Assembly (NCBI GenBank): GCA_024244665.1
Contig: JAAEOI010000058.1
Coordinates: forward strand, 1 to 51,958
Source: Bacteroidota bacterium
GTDB lineage: Bacteria; Bacteroidota; Bacteroidia; Bacteroidales; GCA-2748055
DNA: 51,958 nt
Reading direction: 5' to 3'
A program made the translations under genes and the position numbers. Positions 1 through 8,579 of the stretch are shown here, one piece after another. Each line of letters begins with the position of its first letter. Position 1 is the first letter of the stretch. The notes below the pieces were generated by a model that was given only the letters and a program-made list of their open reading frames with translations, had not been told where the DNA came from and searched no databases.

Positions 1-239
1 GGGTTAGTTCCCCGAAGCTATGCTTCGAGAAGATGATTTATTTTGTATTGATACCTCGTCAGCTCTGCTGCGAGGAGTTTCATTCAGCAAAATAACGATG
101 CGTTGGCCCGGGTAATTGATGGGTCAAACGCTGATATTTTGCTTCCTACGCAATAAACCGGTATGGTTTTTGTTAATAACCATGAGGATTTAATGCGTCA
201 ATCCTTTTATTATTAACTCAATAATTGTAATTTTGCACG
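1..239. other. Gene-free leader upstream of bamD with two small hairpins
   Basis: No convincing coding frame is present. Two inverted repeats can be seen: CGAAGC/GCTTCG at 13-18 and 22-27 around a three-base loop, and CCTCG-T-CAGC paired with GCTGCGAGG at 54-75 with one bulged T. Neither is followed by a clean T tract, so neither is a textbook terminator. The region ends in the candidate bamD promoter. What lies to the left of the window is unknown, so these could belong to the 3' end of an upstream transcript. Confidence 0.4.
228..235 (+). promoter_or_regulatory. Candidate -7 promoter box of bamD operon (TAATTTTG)
   Basis: TAATTTTG matches the Bacteroidota sigma-A -7 consensus TAnnTTTG exactly. 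It ends only four bases before the bamD ATG, so the transcript would start at or very near the start codon. No good TTG -33 element is visible at the expected spacing. The role is inferred from the consensus alone. Confidence 0.45.
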
Positions 240-1058
240 ATGTTTAAAAACAGGCTCATATTATTGGTGGCAACAATCGCTTCAGTGCTGTTGATCAGTG
301 GGTGCGGAGAGTATGAGAAGTTGCTGAAAAGCAGGGACTTTCAAAAAAAGTACGATACTGCAGTTACCCTTTATGAAGAGGGCGAATTTGTGAAGGCAGG
401 TACACTGTTCGACCAGGTGGCCAATATCTTCCGTGGGACGATAAAGGCCGATACGGTGAAGTATTACCAGGCAAAAAGTTATTACGGACAGCGGGATTAT
501 ATGATGGCCGGTCACTTTTTCAATGAACTTTCGGCCACCTATGCCAACAGTGTATACGTGGAGGAGGCCGACTTTATGGTGGCCTACTGTCACTACAAAC
601 AATCACCTCGTCCGGAACTGGACCAGGACAATACTTTCAGGGCGATTACAGCCATACAGATGTTCATGGTGAAGCATCCCAACTCGGAACGATTGAACCA
701 ATGCCAGGAGATTATTGTTGAAATGAGTGACAAGCTGGTGGAGAAGTCCTTTATCAGTGCAAAATTATATTACGACCTGGGATATTATGGTTCGGCCATT
801 ATTGCCTTGCGCAACAGCCTGATTGAATATCCGGAAACCAGGTTCAGGGAGGAACTGATGTTCATGATCCTGAAGTCCTCTTATCTGCTTGCCGATGGCA
901 GTGTTGCCAATAAGCAGAAGGAGCGTTTCCAGGCAACCGTGGATGAGTATTACAGTTTTATCGGAGAGTTTCCCGAAGGGCCCCACAGCAGGGAGGCCAC
1001 CAGGATGTATGAGAACTCCAATAATTTTTTAGGTAGAAATAATAACCAATCATCATAG
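240..1058 (+). CDS. bamD: Outer membrane protein assembly factor BamD (lipoprotein)
   Basis: BamD is the lipoprotein scaffold of the BAM complex, which folds beta-barrel proteins into the outer membrane. The 272-residue product begins with a lipoprotein signal ending in LISGC, so Cys22 should be lipidated. The rest is helical and TPR-like, with recurring YYQAKSYYGQ and LYYDLGYYGSAI type segments, as expected for this family. The gene leads a tight cluster with rpoZ, coaBC, a DUF4835 gene and recN, a gene order I recognise from other Bacteroidota. The ATG at 240 is favoured because it gives a complete signal peptide. Beta-barrel clients are abundant nearby (two SusC proteins). Confidence 0.93.
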   Translation: MFKNRLILLVATIASVLLISGCGEYEKLLKSRDFQKKYDTAVTLYEEGEFVKAGTLFDQVANIFRGTIKADTVKYYQAKSYYGQRDYMMAGHFFNELSATYANSVYVEEADFMVAYCHYKQSPRPELDQDNTFRAITAIQMFMVKHPNSERLNQCQEIIVEMSDKLVEKSFISAKLYYDLGYYGSAIIALRNSLIEYPETRFREELMFMILKSSYLLADGSVANKQKERFQATVDEYYSFIGEFPEGPHSREATRMYENSNNFLGRNNNQSS

Positions 1059-1059
1059 A

Positions 1060-1395
1060 ATGGATTACAAAAAGAGTAAAGCACCGCCGACTACCGTTAC
1101 CAGGAATCTGAATGATCTTGACGGTGGTACACAGAATATCTATCAGACCGTGAAGATTGCTGCCAAAAGGGCCAACCAGATCAGTGTGGAGATGAAGCAG
1201 GAGCTTAACAGGAAGCTGGAAGAGTTTGCTTCCTATACTGATAACCTTGAGGAAGTATTTGAGAATCCAGAGCAGATCGAGATATCCAAATTTTTCGAGC
1301 GTCTTCCTAAACCTTCTCTTATCTCCCTGCAGGAGTTAACAGATGACCAGATCTACTTCAGGATGAACGAAGCTCCTGAAATAGAAGAACAGTAG
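1060..1395 (+). CDS. rpoZ: DNA-directed RNA polymerase omega subunit, Bacteroidota type
   Basis: This 111-residue protein matches the Bacteroidota form of the omega/Rpb6 family, which helps assemble beta-prime into RNA polymerase. The segment around residues 22-45, with NIYQTVKIAAKRANQIS, corresponds to the conserved omega helix that normally reads as a run of R/K-A-x-Q-I. The acidic C-terminus is typical of this phylum. It starts one base after the bamD stop codon, so the two are almost certainly cotranscribed and translationally coupled. The family is short and divergent, but context and length agree. Confidence 0.88.
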   Translation: MDYKKSKAPPTTVTRNLNDLDGGTQNIYQTVKIAAKRANQISVEMKQELNRKLEEFASYTDNLEEVFENPEQIEISKFFERLPKPSLISLQELTDDQIYFRMNEAPEIEEQ

Positions 1396-1409
1396 CCATC
1401 TCCTTCCTG

Positions 1410-2621
1410 ATGAATCTGGCAGGAAAAAAGATAATCCTTGGTGTTACGGGCAGTATTGCCGCATATAAGGCTGTTTACCTGCTCAGATTACTTACAAAGG
1501 AAGGGGCGGATGTCCAGGTTATATTGACCCCCACTGCCAGTGAGTTTGTGGGTCGGGTCACTTTTTCAGCCCTTTCAGGGAATACAGTGCTTTCAGACTT
1601 CTTCAGTGAAGAGGGCGGGGACTGGAACAGCCATGTGGATATGGGTGTTTCGGCCGACCTGATGCTGATTGCACCGGTAACAGCAACAACACTGGGAAAA
1701 ATGGCAGGAGGAGTTGCCGATAACCTTCTGGTGACAACCTACCTCTCAGCAAGATGTCCTGTGGTGGTAGCACCGGCCATGGATATGGATATGTTCAACC
1801 ACCCTTCAACTCAACGGAACCTTGATATTCTCAGGAGTTTTGGAAACCTTGTTATCGATCCGGGGTCAGGTGAACTGGCCAGCGGACTGGAGGGCAGGGG
1901 GCGGATGGAGGAGCCCAAGGCAATCATCGATTTTATCAGGAACCTTGAGGAGCCGGCAAAAAAAAAACTCCTGAATCTTAGGATACTGATTACTGCCGGT
2001 CCCACGCAAGAAAGCATTGATCCCGTACGTTATATTGGCAACCACTCATCCGGAAAGATGGGTTTCGCCATTGCTGAAACATTTGCAGCCCTTGGTGCGG
2101 AGGTGACACTCATTGCCGGACCTGTTTCGCTGAAGCTTGCAGATACAAGGATTGGCCTTGTTCAGGTAAACACTGCGGAGGAGATGTTCCGGGAGACAGA
2201 GAAGCGGATTGACAAGAGTGACATTGCTGTGTTCAGTGCTGCTGTTGCAGATTTTACCCCGGTGGAACCTGCTGCGGCAAAAGTAAAGAGGGGGAAGGAG
2301 GAGTGGAATATCCGCCTGAAGCCCACTACAGACATTGCTTCAGAGATGGGGAAGAGAAAGAAGAGCGGACAGCTGTTTGTGGGTTTTGCACTGGAGACCG
2401 ATAATGGCCTTGAAAACGCGAAGCTTAAGCTGGAGTCCAAGAACCTTGATCTGATCGTTCTGAACCATGCCGGCGAAGAGGGAGCCGGGTTCGGAACCGA
2501 TACCAACCGGGTGACTATGATCAGTCGGTCAGGGGAGGTGGAAGAGTATGAACTGAAGCCCAAGAGCCGGGTAGCAAAGGATCTGGCTGACAGGGTCGTA
2601 AAGATGATCGAAGATGCGTAA
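1410..2621 (+). CDS. coaBC: Bifunctional phosphopantothenoylcysteine decarboxylase/synthetase
   Basis: CoaBC carries out two consecutive steps of coenzyme A synthesis: ligation of cysteine to 4'-phosphopantothenate (CoaB) and decarboxylation of the product (CoaC). Residues 1 to about 180 form the FMN-binding CoaC half, with VTGSIAAYK near the N-terminus, the active-site histidine in SHVDMG at His75, and APAMDMDMF at 121-129. From about residue 188 the CoaB half begins with ITAGPTQESIDPVRYIGNHS. The 403-residue length is normal for the fused enzyme. The start lies 14 bases after rpoZ, and the gene overlaps the next one by 8 bases. Confidence 0.95.
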   Translation: MNLAGKKIILGVTGSIAAYKAVYLLRLLTKEGADVQVILTPTASEFVGRVTFSALSGNTVLSDFFSEEGGDWNSHVDMGVSADLMLIAPVTATTLGKMAGGVADNLLVTTYLSARCPVVVAPAMDMDMFNHPSTQRNLDILRSFGNLVIDPGSGELASGLEGRGRMEEPKAIIDFIRNLEEPAKKKLLNLRILITAGPTQESIDPVRYIGNHSSGKMGFAIAETFAALGAEVTLIAGPVSLKLADTRIGLVQVNTAEEMFRETEKRIDKSDIAVFSAAVADFTPVEPAAAKVKRGKEEWNIRLKPTTDIASEMGKRKKSGQLFVGFALETDNGLENAKLKLESKNLDLIVLNHAGEEGAGFGTDTNRVTMISRSGEVEEYELKPKSRVAKDLADRVVKMIEDA

Positions 2622-3525
2622 ATCTCTTATTGTACTATTCATTCTGCTTACCCCGCTGCTGGTGACAGCACAGGAGTTCAGGTGCAACGTTCAGGTGATC
2701 AGCCAGCAGATTCAGGGTACCAATAAACAGGTATTCCAGACACTTCAGAATGCCATTTATGAATTTATGAACAACCGGGTCTGGACCGATCATGTCTATA
2801 CCATGGAGGAGCGGATCGAGTGCAACTTCATGTTCAACATCACGGAACAGCCCTCGGCCGATGAGTTCAAGGGGACCCTTTCAGTTCAGGCAAGCCGGCC
2901 GGTGTTCAACACCAATTACACCACCACCACCCTGAACTTTATTGACAATGACATCCATTTCAGGTATGTGGAGTTCTCCCCGCTTGAATTTGACTTCAAT
3001 TCACATATTTCAAACCTTACCTCCATCCTCTCTTTTTATGCCTATTATATCCTGGGACTGGACTATGATTCTTTTGGGATGATGGGAGGTTCTCCTTATT
3101 TTAGTAGTGCTGAACGTATTGTGCTGAATGCACAGAATGCCCCTGAACCCGGGTGGAAGCCCCTGGATAACCTGGCCCATAAAAGCCGGTACTGGCTTGT
3201 TAAGGATATCCTTGACAGTGAATATGAGGGTGTCAGGCAGTTCAATTACCGTTATCACAGGCTGGGACTGGATACCATGGATGATGAAGTGGCTGAGGGC
3301 AGGGCTGAAATAACCAGCAGCCTTGAGCTCCTGCAGGGGGTGTACCGCAGCCGCCCCGATCCCTATATGTACCTTTTGAGCCTTCTGTTCAGTGCTAAGG
3401 TGGATGAGATTGTGGGTGTTTATTCCGAATCCTTTCCTGAGGAGAGAAACCGGGCACACCAGATCCTTATTGAAATAGACAAACCCAATACCAACAAATA
3501 CAAAGCCATCCTGGAATCCACCTAG
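2614..3525 (+). CDS. DUF4835 family protein (PorD-like, type IX secretion associated)
   Basis: The 303-residue product has a cleavable signal peptide ending near VTAQ and then a soluble periplasmic domain. The opening, with EFRCNVQVISQQIQGTNKQV, is characteristic of DUF4835, whose Porphyromonas member is called PorD and has been linked to the type IX secretion system. A mechanistic role is not established. The start codon overlaps the end of coaBC by 8 bases, and recN follows 11 bases later. A type IX substrate-like peptidase lies at 10322-13597, which fits a genome that uses this pathway. Family assignment is confident; function is only by association. Confidence 0.85.
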   Translation: MRKSLIVLFILLTPLLVTAQEFRCNVQVISQQIQGTNKQVFQTLQNAIYEFMNNRVWTDHVYTMEERIECNFMFNITEQPSADEFKGTLSVQASRPVFNTNYTTTTLNFIDNDIHFRYVEFSPLEFDFNSHISNLTSILSFYAYYILGLDYDSFGMMGGSPYFSSAERIVLNAQNAPEPGWKPLDNLAHKSRYWLVKDILDSEYEGVRQFNYRYHRLGLDTMDDEVAEGRAEITSSLELLQGVYRSRPDPYMYLLSLLFSAKVDEIVGVYSESFPEERNRAHQILIEIDKPNTNKYKAILEST

Positions 3526-3536
3526 GCACGCTGCTT

Positions 3537-5189
3537 ATGATTCAATCCCTCTACATTCGGAATTATGTGCTGATTGATGAACTGGAGATGCAGTTTTCTG
3601 AAGGCTTCACAACCATCACCGGTGAAACCGGGGCAGGGAAATCGATCCTGATGGGGGCCCTTTCACTGATTCTTGGCCATCGTGTGGATACTACGGTGTT
3701 GAAGTTAAAAGATTCAAAGTGCATTGTGGAGGGAGTATTTCAGACCGGTGAGGGCTTTCGCAGTTTATTTGAATCAAATGACCTTGATTTTGAACCGCTT
3801 TCCTCCATCCGCCGGGAAATTGCCCCGGGGGGGAAATCCAGGGCCTTTGTTAATGATACACCGGTAAACCTGCCTCTCCTCAGGGAGCTTGGCAGCCGGC
3901 TGGTGGATATCCATTCACAGCATCAGAACCTGCAGCTCAGTGAACACCAATACCAGCTGGATGTGATTGATTACCTGGCCATGACCAGGGGAGAGCTTTC
4001 GGAATACAGGCTGGTTTATGAGGCCTTCGGGGAGGCTGATCGTGAACTGGAAAAGGTACGAAGCGAAATCAACAGGATGAAAGAGGATCTGGATTTTATG
4101 CAGTTCCAATTTGATGAACTTCAATCCGTAAAGTTAAAGGAAGGCGAACTTGAAACCCTGGAGTCTGAATTCCAGAGGGCCGAGCACTCAGAGGAGATCG
4201 GGCAGGCACTTATTCAATCGGCCGAAATGCTGCTGCAGGAGAGTACGGGGATCCTTGATCAGCTCCGTGAGACCCTTGGTCAGCTTAGTAAAATATCCCC
4301 CTTTTTCACCCCCGCAGGTGAAATGGCAGAGCGAATGGAGTCTGCATATATCGAATTGAAGGATATCACATCCGATGTGGAGGATCAGGCCGGGAAGAGC
4401 GATATGGATCCGGCTAACCTTGCAAGACTGCAGGAACGGATCGATCTTCTGTTCAGCCTGATGCAGAAGCACAGGGTGCGTGATGTGGGTGAGTTGATTG
4501 CCCTCAGGGAGGAGCTGAACGGGAAGATCGAGGCGATCACCTTTTCCGATGAGAAGATCGCTCTGCTGGAGAAAAACAGGGCTGGTCACCTTGTGAAAAT
4601 GCAGCGCCTCGCGGAACAGCTGCACAAAAAGCGCGCGACTGCAGGCAAAGAGATGGAGTTGCAGGTGGAGTCTCAGCTGAAAGAGCTGGGAATCGGCAAT
4701 GCCAGATTTCATGTGGATGTGGCAAAGAAGTCGGAATTTGATTCCTATGGTTCCGATGAGATACGCTTCCTCTTCTCAGCCAACAAGCAGGTGGATATGG
4801 AGGAGGTCTCCCGGATTGCTTCCGGGGGGGAGGTATCCCGCCTGATGCTCTGTATCAAGGCCCTGGTATCGGACCGGAAGGAGATGCCCACCTTGATCTT
4901 TGATGAGATTGATACGGGGGTGAGCGGCGAAATTGCTGAGAAGGTGGGGGGAATTATGAAGAGAATTTCGGGCGACCGGCAGGTGATGTCGATCACACAC
5001 CTTCCCCAGGTGGCATCAATGGGAAAAGAGCATTTCTCCGTCTTCAAAGAGGATACAGAGGATGCAAGCTATACACGTATCCGGAAACTTAACAAGAAGG
5101 AGCGGATCACCGAGATTGCAAGGATGCTTTCCGGCGAATCGCTTACTGAAGCGGCTCTTTCGAATGCACGCGTTTTACTTCGTGTTTAA
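3537..5189 (+). CDS. recN: DNA repair protein RecN
   Basis: RecN is an SMC-like ATPase that acts at double-strand breaks and promotes end holding and recombination. The 550-residue protein has Walker A GETGAGKS at residues 29-36, a long coiled-coil middle (about 150-370), and the C-terminal half of the nucleotide-binding site with SGGEVSRLML followed by Walker B TLIFDEIDTGVSG. Length is normal for the family. It is the last gene of the bamD cluster. No clear terminator is visible in the 68 bases before fabI. Confidence 0.95.
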   Translation: MIQSLYIRNYVLIDELEMQFSEGFTTITGETGAGKSILMGALSLILGHRVDTTVLKLKDSKCIVEGVFQTGEGFRSLFESNDLDFEPLSSIRREIAPGGKSRAFVNDTPVNLPLLRELGSRLVDIHSQHQNLQLSEHQYQLDVIDYLAMTRGELSEYRLVYEAFGEADRELEKVRSEINRMKEDLDFMQFQFDELQSVKLKEGELETLESEFQRAEHSEEIGQALIQSAEMLLQESTGILDQLRETLGQLSKISPFFTPAGEMAERMESAYIELKDITSDVEDQAGKSDMDPANLARLQERIDLLFSLMQKHRVRDVGELIALREELNGKIEAITFSDEKIALLEKNRAGHLVKMQRLAEQLHKKRATAGKEMELQVESQLKELGIGNARFHVDVAKKSEFDSYGSDEIRFLFSANKQVDMEEVSRIASGGEVSRLMLCIKALVSDRKEMPTLIFDEIDTGVSGEIAEKVGGIMKRISGDRQVMSITHLPQVASMGKEHFSVFKEDTEDASYTRIRKLNKKERITEIARMLSGESLTEAALSNARVLLRV

Positions 5190-5257
5190 TTTATATCGCA
5201 CAATCCTTACTTTTATTTGTTATTACGGCAGAAACCAACAATTCTAAATAATCTAAC

Positions 5258-6091
5258 ATGGCATACAATTTACTCAAAGGGAAAAAAGGAATCGTTTTCG
5301 GAGCGCTCAATGAGCAGTCTATTGCATGGAAAGTCGCCGAGAAGGCGCACGAAGAGGGCGCAGAAATCGTTCTCACCAATGCGCCCATCGCACTAAGAAT
5401 GGGAACTATTAATGAGCTGGCCGAAAAGACCAATGCTAAGGTTATCTCAGCCGATGCCACCAGTCTTGAGGACCTGGAGAACCTGTTCAGCGAGTCCATG
5501 GAGATTCTGGGCGGGAAGGTTGACTTTGTACTTCACTCCATTGGAATGTCACCCAATGTGAGAAAGGGACTGGATTATGATGCCCTGAATTACGGATACT
5601 ATCACAAAACCCTGGACATATCCGCTTTCTCCCTACATAAGGTTCTCAGTACAGCCCGGAAGGTAGATGCCATCAATGAATGGGGATCTGTGGTAGCTTT
5701 GTCCTATGTGGCTGCACAGCGGACATTTGCCGGTTACAATGATATGGCCGATGCAAAAGCAATCCTGGAATCCATTGCCCGTAGCTTCGGGTACATGTAC
5801 GGCAGGTCCAAAAGAATCAGGATCAATACAGTTTCACAGTCACCCACGCCCACCACGGCGGGAAGCGGTGTAAGCGGCTTCGATAAACTGGAGGATTTTT
5901 CCGACAGGATGTCCCCGCTGGGTAATGCAACGGCCGATGAGTGTGCCGATTACTGCATCACCCTCTTCTCCGATCTGACCCGCAAGGTGACCATGCAGAA
6001 CCTCTTTCATGATGGGGGGTTCTCCAGTATGGGTATGAGCTACAGGGCCATTGAGCAATACGAAAAAAGTTTCAAGGAGTGCCCCGAATAA
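5258..6091 (+). CDS. fabI: Enoyl-[acyl-carrier-protein] reductase, FabI type
   Basis: FabI catalyses the last reduction of each fatty acid elongation cycle, using NAD(P)H. The 277-residue short-chain dehydrogenase fold shows the FabI-type nucleotide site (GIVFGALNEQSIAWKVA, residues 11-27) and catalytic residues Tyr150, Tyr160 and Lys167 in ALSYVAAQRTFAGYNDMADAK. The Y-x6-K spacing is that of FabI rather than of ordinary short-chain dehydrogenases, and this form is common in Bacteroidota. It stands alone between recN and a membrane protein gene, and a perfect inverted repeat follows at 6104-6124. Confidence 0.93.
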   Translation: MAYNLLKGKKGIVFGALNEQSIAWKVAEKAHEEGAEIVLTNAPIALRMGTINELAEKTNAKVISADATSLEDLENLFSESMEILGGKVDFVLHSIGMSPNVRKGLDYDALNYGYYHKTLDISAFSLHKVLSTARKVDAINEWGSVVALSYVAAQRTFAGYNDMADAKAILESIARSFGYMYGRSKRIRINTVSQSPTPTTAGSGVSGFDKLEDFSDRMSPLGNATADECADYCITLFSDLTRKVTMQNLFHDGGFSSMGMSYRAIEQYEKSFKECPE

Positions 6092-6103
6092 CTTTTTAGC
6101 TAT

Positions 6104-6124
6104 ATTGCGATTTCACATCGCAAT
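6104..6124. promoter_or_regulatory. Perfect 8-bp inverted repeat between fabI and DUF819 gene
   Basis: ATTGCGAT and ATCGCAAT form a perfect palindrome around the five-base spacer TTCAC. It begins 13 bases after the fabI stop and ends 9 bases before the next start codon. It overlaps TATATTGC, a weak -7-like sequence. It may be an operator, or a fabI terminator hairpin with a poor T tract (CTCTTTCTT). The sequence cannot decide between these. Confidence 0.4.
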
Positions 6125-6133
6125 CTCTTTCTT

Positions 6134-7288
6134 ATGGGCGCAGTCATTATTGCAAGCTATTTTCTGATTCCGGCCTTTCTCCTTTTCTACAGTACCCGAT
6201 TCTCCATTATTAATAAAATCGGGATTGTTGTATTCTGTTATGGAATAGGACTGGTAATGGGGAACATCAATATTATCCCTGATTCGATCTCCGGGGTTCA
6301 GGGTGACCTGATGGGAGTAAGTATCCTGCTGGGCATCCCGCTGGTTCTTTTCTCAGAGAATGTGGTGAAATGGGTCAAGATGGCAAAAACCACCTTTATT
6401 TCACTGCTGCTGGGCGTGGTTTCGGTGGTTGTCCTTGTATTTGTGGGTTACTTCATTTTCCGCGACACCATCCCTGAAATATGGAAGATATCTGGAATGA
6501 TGATCGGAGTATATACCGGGGGTACGCCAAATCTGGCTGCCATTGCAAGAGGACTGGGCGTTGATGAGGAACTCTACATCCTTACCCATACGGCCGAACT
6601 GGTAATAGGTGCCCTGATCCTGCTCTTCCTGATCACTGCTGCCAAGCCTCTTTTTGGGAAATTCCTAAAGCCCTATAAGAAGAGTGAAACAGGAGCGGTT
6701 CAGCCTGATCTGGACGTAAGCGATTTTGAGAGCTATGAAGGATTCTTTAAAAAAGAGAACTTCCCGGGCATCCTGAAGGCATTTGGTGTAGCCGTGGTGA
6801 TTTTCGGCATCGGATTTGGAATGACACAATTGTTCGAGGGTGATGCCAAGGATACAGCCGCAGTGCTTACGGTGACAACCCTGGGGATAGTAGCCTCATT
6901 GATACCGGCGGTCAACCGGATTAAAAGTTCCTTCCAGCTTGGGATGTACTTCATCTATATATTCTGTATCATCGTCGCTTCGAAGGCCGATCTGCTGGCC
7001 CTGTTCAACGTAGAGAATGTGAGCCTGATGGTGAACCTTCTACTCTACATTGCACTGGTGATTGTGGGATCTTTACTACTCCATGCCCTGCTCTCCTGGA
7101 TATTCAAAATCAATGTGGATGAATACATCATTACTTCCACTGCTCTCTCCAATTCACCTCCCTTTGTACCTGTTGTTGCAGCAGCATTAAAGAATAAGGA
7201 GGTTGTGATTCCGGGGATGATCATAGGGGTGATAGGCTATGCCATCGGGAATTATCTTGGGGTGGCCATTGCCTACCTGCTCAGGTAG
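6134..7288 (+). CDS. DUF819 family integral membrane protein
   Basis: The 384-residue protein is made of roughly ten hydrophobic membrane segments, beginning at the N-terminus. Segments such as GGTPNLAAIARGLG and the late STALSNSPPFVPVVAAALKN are typical of DUF819, a family of transporter-like proteins of unknown substrate. A hydrophilic loop around residues 180-210 separates two halves. It lies between fabI and hutI without obvious functional connection to either. The inverted repeat just upstream may control it. The family call is good; no substrate is claimed. Confidence 0.85.
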   Translation: MGAVIIASYFLIPAFLLFYSTRFSIINKIGIVVFCYGIGLVMGNINIIPDSISGVQGDLMGVSILLGIPLVLFSENVVKWVKMAKTTFISLLLGVVSVVVLVFVGYFIFRDTIPEIWKISGMMIGVYTGGTPNLAAIARGLGVDEELYILTHTAELVIGALILLFLITAAKPLFGKFLKPYKKSETGAVQPDLDVSDFESYEGFFKKENFPGILKAFGVAVVIFGIGFGMTQLFEGDAKDTAAVLTVTTLGIVASLIPAVNRIKSSFQLGMYFIYIFCIIVASKADLLALFNVENVSLMVNLLLYIALVIVGSLLLHALLSWIFKINVDEYIITSTALSNSPPFVPVVAAALKNKEVVIPGMIIGVIGYAIGNYLGVAIAYLLR

Positions 7289-7307
7289 GATTGCTATATA
7301 ACATTCA

Positions 7308-7335
7308 TTGTTGAGTTTTCATTTTCCTATCTTCG
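7308..7335 (+). promoter_or_regulatory. Candidate hutI promoter (TTG-N17-TATCTTCG)
   Basis: TTG at 7308-7310 and TATCTTCG at 7328-7335 resemble the Bacteroidota -33 and -7 boxes, with one mismatch to TAnnTTTG. The -7 box ends four bases before the hutI ATG, predicting a leaderless or nearly leaderless mRNA. Confidence 0.4.
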
Positions 7336-7339
7336 TAGC

Positions 7340-8575
7340 ATGAGACAGGTGTTGATAAATATTGCCAGCCTGCTGATGGTTGAGCAGGAGCCAAAGGCTT
7401 ATGTGCAAGGGGCTGAAATGCAAAAAACCGGTAACATTGATAATGCGTGGCTGGTTATTGAAAATGGACGAATCGACTGCTTTGGCCAGGGTGAGGTAAT
7501 CCCGTTTTCAGGCGATGAGGTGATCGATTGCAAAGGGGGGATTGTGATGCCTGCATTTTGTGATTCCCACACCCACCTGGTGTACGCCGGGAGCCGGGAG
7601 CTGGAATATGAGGATAAAATCAGAGGATTTTCTTACGAGGAGATTGCAAAAAGGGGAGGGGGGATCCTCAATTCTGCCGCCCTTTTGTCAGAAACTACCG
7701 AAGATGAGCTATACCGGCAGTCTCTGCCGAGAATCCGGGAGATTATAAGGTCGGGGACCGGTGCGGTGGAGATCAAGAGCGGATACGGACTGAACCCTGA
7801 GGATGAGCTGAAAATGCTCCGGGTGATCCGCAGGCTGAAGGAGGAGACCCCAGTGACCATTAAATCCACTTTCCTGGGTGCCCATGCGGTTCCGGCTGCC
7901 TATAAGTTGGACCAGGATAAATATGTGGATCTGGTGGTCCGTGAGATGATTCCGGCCGTGGCCGCTGAGGAGCTGGCCGATTACATAGATGTGTTTTGCG
8001 ACCGGGGTTTCTTTACGGTGGAGCAGACCGCAAGAATCCTGGAATCAGGATTAAAGTATGGCATGGTTCCCAAGATTCATGCCAATGAGCTGGACTTCTC
8101 GGGCGGGATTCAGGTGGGAGTTAAACATGGAGCCAGATCGGTGGACCACCTGGAGTTTACTGGTGAGGATGAATTGAGGGTTTTGAGTGAAAGCGCCACA
8201 ATGCCAACTATTCTCCCGGGTGCCTCCCTCTTCCTGGGGATCAGCTATGCCCCTGCGCGGAAAATGATTGAAGCTGGACTTCCGGTGGCGCTGGCCTCCG
8301 ATTACAATCCCGGATCTTCACCATCAGGGAATATGGAGTTGATTATGTCGCTGGGCATTATGCAGTTGAAAATGCTTCCAGTCGAAGTCCTTAATGCGGT
8401 TACAGCCAACGGAGCCTATGCTATGGGCCTGGAGGATACGCACGGAACCATTACTCCAGGAAAAAAAGCCAACCTGATTGTGACCAAAGCCATGAGCAGT
8501 TTCGGGTTCATGCCCTATTCCTACGGTGCCAGCCAGATCAGTAAGGTTATATTAAACGGAAAAATCCAATCATAA
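7340..8575 (+). CDS. hutI: Imidazolonepropionase HutI
   Basis: HutI hydrolyses 4-imidazolone-5-propanoate to N-formimino-L-glutamate, the third step of histidine degradation. The 411-residue amidohydrolase shows metal ligands His77 and His79 in CDSHTHL, further conserved residues in GAHAVP (His182), IHANELD (His247) and VDHLEF (His270), and Asp321 in ASDYNPGSSPSG. Length is normal. ftcD follows after 4 bases, so the two form an operon whose product-substrate relation is direct: HutI makes the substrate of FtcD. Histidase and urocanase genes are not in the window. Confidence 0.95.
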   Translation: MRQVLINIASLLMVEQEPKAYVQGAEMQKTGNIDNAWLVIENGRIDCFGQGEVIPFSGDEVIDCKGGIVMPAFCDSHTHLVYAGSRELEYEDKIRGFSYEEIAKRGGGILNSAALLSETTEDELYRQSLPRIREIIRSGTGAVEIKSGYGLNPEDELKMLRVIRRLKEETPVTIKSTFLGAHAVPAAYKLDQDKYVDLVVREMIPAVAAEELADYIDVFCDRGFFTVEQTARILESGLKYGMVPKIHANELDFSGGIQVGVKHGARSVDHLEFTGEDELRVLSESATMPTILPGASLFLGISYAPARKMIEAGLPVALASDYNPGSSPSGNMELIMSLGIMQLKMLPVEVLNAVTANGAYAMGLEDTHGTITPGKKANLIVTKAMSSFGFMPYSYGASQISKVILNGKIQS

Positions 8576-8579
8576 AAAT

